A stretch of 10,937 bases of DNA. Origin: Bacteroidales bacterium (GTDB taxonomy: Bacteria > Bacteroidota > Bacteroidia > Bacteroidales > WCHB1-69). Both the position numbers and the translations under genes were made by a program. A model generated the notes under the pieces. That model searched no databases, was not told the origin of the DNA, and saw only the letters and a list, made by a program, of their open reading frames with translations. The stretch is from positions 1-10,937 of the forward strand of contig JAISRU010000254.1 of NCBI GenBank assembly GCA_031273515.1, in the 5' to 3' direction. Position 1 is the first letter of the stretch. Every line of letters begins with the position of its first letter. Shown in pieces: positions 6,130 to 10,937 of the stretch.

Positions 6130-9100
6130 TTACATGTCTGCCATCATAATTCGTATACTGAAGCCTCCGTTGATGGTCAGGTTTTTATATTGATTTGCCA
6201 GAGCTGGAGTATTCAGAGTATGGTCGTAGAAGATTTTGAAGAAAATGTTCTTGGTGATCTGATATTCTCCACTGACGGCAATTGAAAGTATTTTCTGTCC
6301 TGCGGAAGCCAGATCAATATTTTCTTCTATCTTGCGCAATATGGTCTTGTTATCTCGAATCGAGAAATCAGCTCTGACCATCAATTCTCCGTCGGTCTGC
6401 TTGCGGACGCCTGCAAAATCAAAGGTCATCTTCAGATTCTTAAACCGATAGCCTGTCCCAAAGATAATCTCGTTATTGGCGACCTCCGTAACCTGAAAAT
6501 TCGCCAGACTCAAAGTTACTGTCCTTGTTTTTCGCCATTCAGCTTTAAATTGCAAACTGTTTTTTAAAGTCATATCCACACCAATAAGCGGGTTCATCGC
6601 TTCCACAATCGCAACTTGTCCTACCTCTATCTTTGGAATGAAATTGTTTAAAGCATCCCGTATCGTTTGCAGGTCTTCCTCTTCGGGACGATATGACATA
6701 TTGGTGGCAAATCCGCCCAACTGGTAAACGCAATTGTAAGCATGTTGCATCGTAATAGACTGAAAAACTTTATTCACTCCCGGTATCTTGGTGATCCCAT
6801 TGTAAGACACTCGCCAGTTGGGAAGAGGAATGTTGAAAAAAGGAGAATTAACGGCTACATCCGAAGTCGATTTACCCGAATATGCAGCCCAAAAAGCATA
6901 CAGCAACACTTCCTGATTTAAATGTCCGTATCCGTCGGGAAAGTCGTCCGAACCGCGACTGTAATCGTCCCGAAAAGAAACACGTCTTTCTGCCAAACGA
7001 TTGGCTATCTCGACACGATACTGCTTGAAATTCTCAAAATTCCGATTGGAATATGTCTCCTTTTCCGACTTCACAAAGAAAGTAGGCGTACAGATTGTCG
7101 TAATGGTGAAACTGCCTGTTTTCTGTCGCGAAAAAACGCCATAAACCCCATTGGTGTCGGGAATATAATACGACTGATCCGTATGACTGTAGGTTCGTGT
7201 TGCGGTCAAGTCGATCTTTAAATCTTTAATGGGTTCTACCGTTGCCTTTATTTGAATATTCGTATTGTAGGTCTGCAGGTATGGCGTATTCAACAAATCG
7301 CTGGTTGTCAGCCATCCGTTTTGAGAGGCGATAAATCTCAAATCATCGTTTTGCTTTCCGAAAACAAACAAAAATCCGGGCGATGCATTGTTGAGCAAAT
7401 TCAAACCTAATATATCCGGCTCTAACATATAACCTGTCATGGCTGTTCCGTTTCCTTCGGTGTAGCTGAACGAAACATTCTTGATCATCATCACTAAACG
7501 CAGAAAATTGTCCAGAACCTCCTTGCCGATATTTTTCCTGTCTTCTTCTTTTTCTGCTTTCCGTATCGAATCCTGTTGCGACCGAGAAAGACTTACTTTC
7601 GATACAGGCGCTTTTTCGGGTTCTTTTTTCGACAAAATTGGTTTGTCTTTCAGGCTGCTTCCGAAAGTCCCCTGATTCACTTTGCGCAAATATTTCGACT
7701 TATTATACAGCGTTGTAAAGTTGGCGGTAGCAGTAAACTGTTTGGTATTGCTGTTTTCAATGCTGTTTCCAAGATACGAAATAGCTTCGGCAGAGGCAGT
7801 CCACGTATATTTGGAACTGTAGCGAACACTGCTGTTGAGAAAACTGAATATCGGAATTTTATTGATCGGTATCTGATAACTTGCATTAAAGTCCTGCATA
7901 AAATCGTTCATCTTACCAAAATCGGCAAAACTTTTCCGCACAACGGCTTTCTTTTCTTTTGTGTCAATTCTTCCCTGAGGTTCAGTGATGAACGACTTGA
8001 CAGAAGCCGTATAATCTAATTTCAGACTTTGCGCCAAATCCCAACCCAAGGTATATTCTCTTGTCCATTCAAAGGCTTTGACAAACATAGGCTCTGTAAT
8101 GATGATCCCTTTGCTCTTGTTTCTCAGTTTACTTTCGTTCAACATGCGGTAAACGTCGGTGCGAAACGAAAGCGAACGAGGATAAAACATAAAATTAAAA
8201 TCGTATATCAACTGCAACCATTTCTGACTTTTCATCTTTTCTATTTTCCCAAAAGGCTGAACTTTGTAGGGTTGCGTGTTGAAAGTATATCCGAAACCGC
8301 CATTGTGCGTAAACATATTGTCGTATTCGTAGTCGATATTATAGATCTTAACTTCGGTATAAGCATACGAAAAATCAAAGTTTTCAATATCCCAAATATG
8401 ACTTTTCGACGTATTGTTTGATCCTTTGTCTTTGCGGGCATTGACAATATTGACATTCTGACGCTGAACAACATCCAAAGACTGATGCTTGATAGAATCT
8501 CTTTCTTCTTTTGTGTTATAGGTCTTTAAGTCGGAGCGTAATTTCACGTCGGGATTGAGCGGATTGTATTCGGGTGTTCCCACATTTCGGGAGAAATCAT
8601 AATGAAAAGGTAAATTAATCGACCATTTGGAAGGCAGCAGTTTACCCATTTGCAGATTGGTAGACAAATCCAGCGTTGTCAGCGTTTCCTGCTGACGGTC
8701 GTACGTACTCGATTCCAAAGCGCCAAATCCCGCCGTACTGATGCTTGCCGAAAAAGCGACGTCTCCTAAATCTGCCAGATCGACACGCACTCTTCCCATA
8801 GCCGCCCAACCGCCTTTCTCTTCAAATTTACCCAACCGCAATTCGTTTACCCACACTTCCACCGACTTGGGAAGCATATCATCAGCGTCGCCCAAGGATC
8901 GCTTTCGTGGATTTCTTACGCCCATCATGATAATTTTGATGTCAGCCAGATTGGGCGCTCCCATCACAGACATACTGCCGTCGGGAGAAGAATACGCAAC
9001 ATTCAACGGATGACTTCCTCCGTTACGGTTGGCAATATTGCGGTCTTGTTTCAAATCGACCAACTTTTGTAAATCAATTTCAATCTCATTGGACGATGGC

Positions 9101-10937
9101 CAAATCAGAGATCGATCGGTTTCTCCCCAGTTCGTCAAGTCGAAAGGAATTACGTATTCATAGTAATTTTCCGTAAAATCCGATCCCAAACGAATAAAAA
9201 ACACAACATCTCCCTTGTCCACGTCTTCGGTTTCAAAGGCTTTTTCGCCATGCAGATAGAAACGCAAAACGCCAAAGCGTCGGAAATCGAAATTGGTATT
9301 CTTATAGATCGCCCGCGCATCTCCGTCCGACAGATTGATAATGCGCATATTCAGACTCTGTTCGTTGAGTTCTCTGGGAGTTTGCTGCATATAGGATATT
9401 TCCCGTTCGACGCCCTCAGGCATAACGTAGGGAATAGGAAAACGACGCGAATTTTCTTCCAGATTAAGCGCCGCGACATTAAAAGATGTTTCGCTTTGTC
9501 CGCCCGTATAAGGACCTTCTTCTCGAAGGTCGTTGGTATATCTTCGCCAGTCGCCCCGTATCAAAGCGAGTTCGGCAAAACGTAAAACAACCGTTTCGTC
9601 AAAACCTTTGAGAAACATACGCATAAAACGAATGGAACTGTATCCGCTGATAGCCCCGATAACCTCATCCGGATTTTTCACAGGCACTTTAAACTGATAC
9701 CATTTGACATTCCTTACATCTCCATTGTCCATTTTCACATTGCCTTCCTGAATATTGGTGATGTAATTTTGTCCGACTTTCATTTTGTCGGGGCGTAATG
9801 CTATTTTATACTGATAATAGCGTTCATCTTCATTCATGGTATTATCCAGATTGATGTCTTCCATGTCGGGCTGCGAAGTTGCCTGCGTAAGGTAATTGTT
9901 TCGTTTGGCGTCGTCGGAACGGTCGTCTAAGGTGGGGGAATTTCCGTCCATATTGTTAAACATTTTGTAACGATCCGAAATATTCAACGCCTCATTATCA
10001 TAATCGCTTCCTCTGAAATAATGAAAATTATCTGCCGAAGGATCCTGTTCAAACGCAGCATACGCATCGGGAGTAAGAATGTTTTTGACGGCTGCCAGAT
10101 AAGAAGCATAATGAATTCGTTCGAGAGAATCGTACAATCCGTCCAATCCCACGTCGATATAACGTCGACTTTTCAACTCGCCGTCGAAAGCCATCACGAT
10201 AGACTGATTTACAGGAACCCGTCCCCACATTGTGTAATCCACGCCTGCGTCGCTTCCGTCGGAAGGAAGTCCGTGTTCAAAACTTTTACGTCCGTCGCGA
10301 AGAATATCTTCGGAAACATCTCCCAGATTAATATAAAAATCTCCTCCTGAGTGATTGGTGTTGTCAAGAAACGGGTCAAGCAACCAGAACTGAATATATT
10401 CCACATTGGTATTTTCAAAATCGGTATTATCCAATTTACGCATGACCCCTGCCCAGCGGGAAGCCGGATTTTTCAGCGTACCGTCGCTGTTCAGACCTGC
10501 CGAAATGCCGCCCAAACCGCCGACGTCGTAATTATAAGGACCTTTTTCTTTGGGATAATATGCCAAATCGAGGAGTGTCAAATAAGGATCTTCTCCATTA
10601 TTGACCAAAACGGGACGATTGGGAAACACTTCCACCACTTTCACTCTTCGGGCGTACATTTCGGAACGGTGGTCGTTGGTGATGCTTCCGTTGAAATAAC
10701 TGTTTGAATAGCTTTCGTTATGAAAGATAGGATCGATGTTATACCATGCCAGTTTGGCTCTGTTGAAACCGTATTCCAGCCCCATCGCAGGAGCGGCTTC
10801 GGGAAACATGCCCCGCTGCATCTGGTTCTGAGGAAGACTTGCCATACGCCACATGCTCATCATACGCAAATCGTAGGTAGTGGTAGCGGCTTCAAAGTCG
10901 TCGATATAGAGTTCCGCTTTTTCTCCTCTTCCAATCA
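6130..10937 (-). CDS. sprA: SprA/Sov, type IX secretion system outer-membrane translocon (5'-truncated by the window edge)
   Basis: SprA (Sov in Porphyromonas) is the very large outer-membrane beta-barrel that carries folded type IX secretion substrates with C-terminal signal domains to the cell surface. The visible part is 1601 codons; family members are about 2,400-2,500 residues, so roughly the N-terminal third lies beyond the right edge. The frame has no stop up to the edge. A TTG at 10867-10869 could be mistaken for a start, but family-like sequence continues upstream of it (IDDFEAATTTYDLR), so it is internal. Other recognisable stretches are VEVWVNELRLGKFEEKGGWA (about 8800-8877), MMGVRNPRKR just before it, FRRFGVLRFYLHGEK (about 9240-9290) and the many alternating beta-strand segments of the C-terminal barrel. 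It ends in MADM and TAA with no frameshift. No other type IX genes (porV, gldKLMN, porT) are in view. The next gene downstream is 465 bases away and probably has its own promoter. Identity is recognised from remembered family sequence, not a search. Confidence 0.93.
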   Translation of the reverse strand, partial: IGRGEKAELYIDDFEAATTTYDLRMMSMWRMASLPQNQMQRGMFPEAAPAMGLEYGFNRAKLAWYNIDPIFHNESYSNSYFNGSITNDHRSEMYARRVKVVEVFPNRPVLVNNGEDPYLTLLDLAYYPKEKGPYNYDVGGLGGISAGLNSDGTLKNPASRWAGVMRKLDNTDFENTNVEYIQFWLLDPFLDNTNHSGGDFYINLGDVSEDILRDGRKSFEHGLPSDGSDAGVDYTMWGRVPVNQSIVMAFDGELKSRRYIDVGLDGLYDSLERIHYASYLAAVKNILTPDAYAAFEQDPSADNFHYFRGSDYDNEALNISDRYKMFNNMDGNSPTLDDRSDDAKRNNYLTQATSQPDMEDINLDNTMNEDERYYQYKIALRPDKMKVGQNYITNIQEGNVKMDNGDVRNVKWYQFKVPVKNPDEVIGAISGYSSIRFMRMFLKGFDETVVLRFAELALIRGDWRRYTNDLREEGPYTGGQSETSFNVAALNLEENSRRFPIPYVMPEGVEREISYMQQTPRELNEQSLNMRIINLSDGDARAIYKNTNFDFRRFGVLRFYLHGEKAFETEDVDKGDVVFFIRLGSDFTENYYEYVIPFDLTNWGETDRSLIWPSSNEIEIDLQKLVDLKQDRNIANRNGGSHPLNVAYSSPDGSMSVMGAPNLADIKIIMMGVRNPRKRSLGDADDMLPKSVEVWVNELRLGKFEEKGGWAAMGRVRVDLADLGDVAFSASISTAGFGALESSTYDRQQETLTTLDLSTNLQMGKLLPSKWSINLPFHYDFSRNVGTPEYNPLNPDVKLRSDLKTYNTKEERDSIKHQSLDVVQRQNVNIVNARKDKGSNNTSKSHIWDIENFDFSYAYTEVKIYNIDYEYDNMFTHNGGFGYTFNTQPYKVQPFGKIEKMKSQKWLQLIYDFNFMFYPRSLSFRTDVYRMLNESKLRNKSKGIIITEPMFVKAFEWTREYTLGWDLAQSLKLDYTASVKSFITEPQGRIDTKEKKAVVRKSFADFGKMNDFMQDFNASYQIPINKIPIFSFLNSSVRYSSKYTWTASAEAISYLGNSIENSNTKQFTATANFTTLYNKSKYLRKVNQGTFGSSLKDKPILSKKEPEKAPVSKVSLSRSQQDSIRKAEKEEDRKNIGKEVLDNFLRLVMMIKNVSFSYTEGNGTAMTGYMLEPDILGLNLLNNASPGFLFVFGKQNDDLRFIASQNGWLTTSDLLNTPYLQTYNTNIQIKATVEPIKDLKIDLTATRTYSHTDQSYYIPDTNGVYGVFSRQKTGSFTITTICTPTFFVKSEKETYSNRNFENFKQYRVEIANRLAERRVSFRDDYSRGSDDFPDGYGHLNQEVLLYAFWAAYSGKSTSDVAVNSPFFNIPLPNWRVSYNGITKIPGVNKVFQSITMQHAYNCVYQLGGFATNMSYRPEEEDLQTIRDALNNFIPKIEVGQVAIVEAMNPLIGVDMTLKNSLQFKAEWRKTRTVTLSLANFQVTEVANNEIIFGTGYRFKNLKMTFDFAGVRKQTDGELMVRADFSIRDNKTILRKIEENIDLASAGQKILSIAVSGEYQITKNIFFKIFYDHTLNTPALANQYKNLTINGGFSIRIMMADM

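Overview
The window looks like chromosomal DNA from a member of the Bacteroidota, most likely a Bacteroidales-type organism. Three things point there. It holds the C-terminal two thirds of SprA/Sov, the outer-membrane translocon of the type IX secretion system, which is confined to this phylum. TAnnTTTG-type -7 promoter elements precede genes or open ends. Most gene starts lack a strong Shine-Dalgarno sequence. Every convincing gene lies on the minus strand, so transcription runs from right to left.

Right part (6130-10937): one long uninterrupted frame encodes SprA. It runs off the right edge, so its N-terminus is missing. A 465-base intergenic region (5665-6129) follows, with degenerate AT-rich repeats, a 21-base tandem duplication and a probable promoter at its left end.

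Middle part (807-5628): four closely spaced minus-strand genes form a likely operon. In order of transcription they are a small outer-membrane beta-barrel protein of unknown role (4906-5628), a full-length SppA signal peptide peptidase (3085-4851), an uncharacterised single-span membrane protein (2445-3077) and an S41 carboxyl-terminal processing protease (807-2432). The gaps are 54, 7 and 12 bases. Both proteases use a Ser/Lys dyad and keep their catalytic residues, so the cluster reads as an envelope proteolysis unit with two unknown partners. Whether it serves SprA or the type IX system cannot be told from the sequence.

Left part (1-806): no convincing gene. It holds a multi-branched structured repeat at the left edge, a candidate outward-facing promoter, a 10-bp inverted-repeat pair that may bound a tiny MITE-like element, and two long palindromes whose stems covary. 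A heptamer repeat here contains the stop codon of the S41 protease gene. Short sequence blocks are shared, in the same order, with the 5665-6129 intergenic region, which suggests dispersed genome-wide repeats.

No CRISPR array, tRNA, rRNA, transposase or phage gene is visible. I see no clearly new multi-gene system. The best leads are the two unknown envelope proteins in the protease operon and the structured intergenic repeats.
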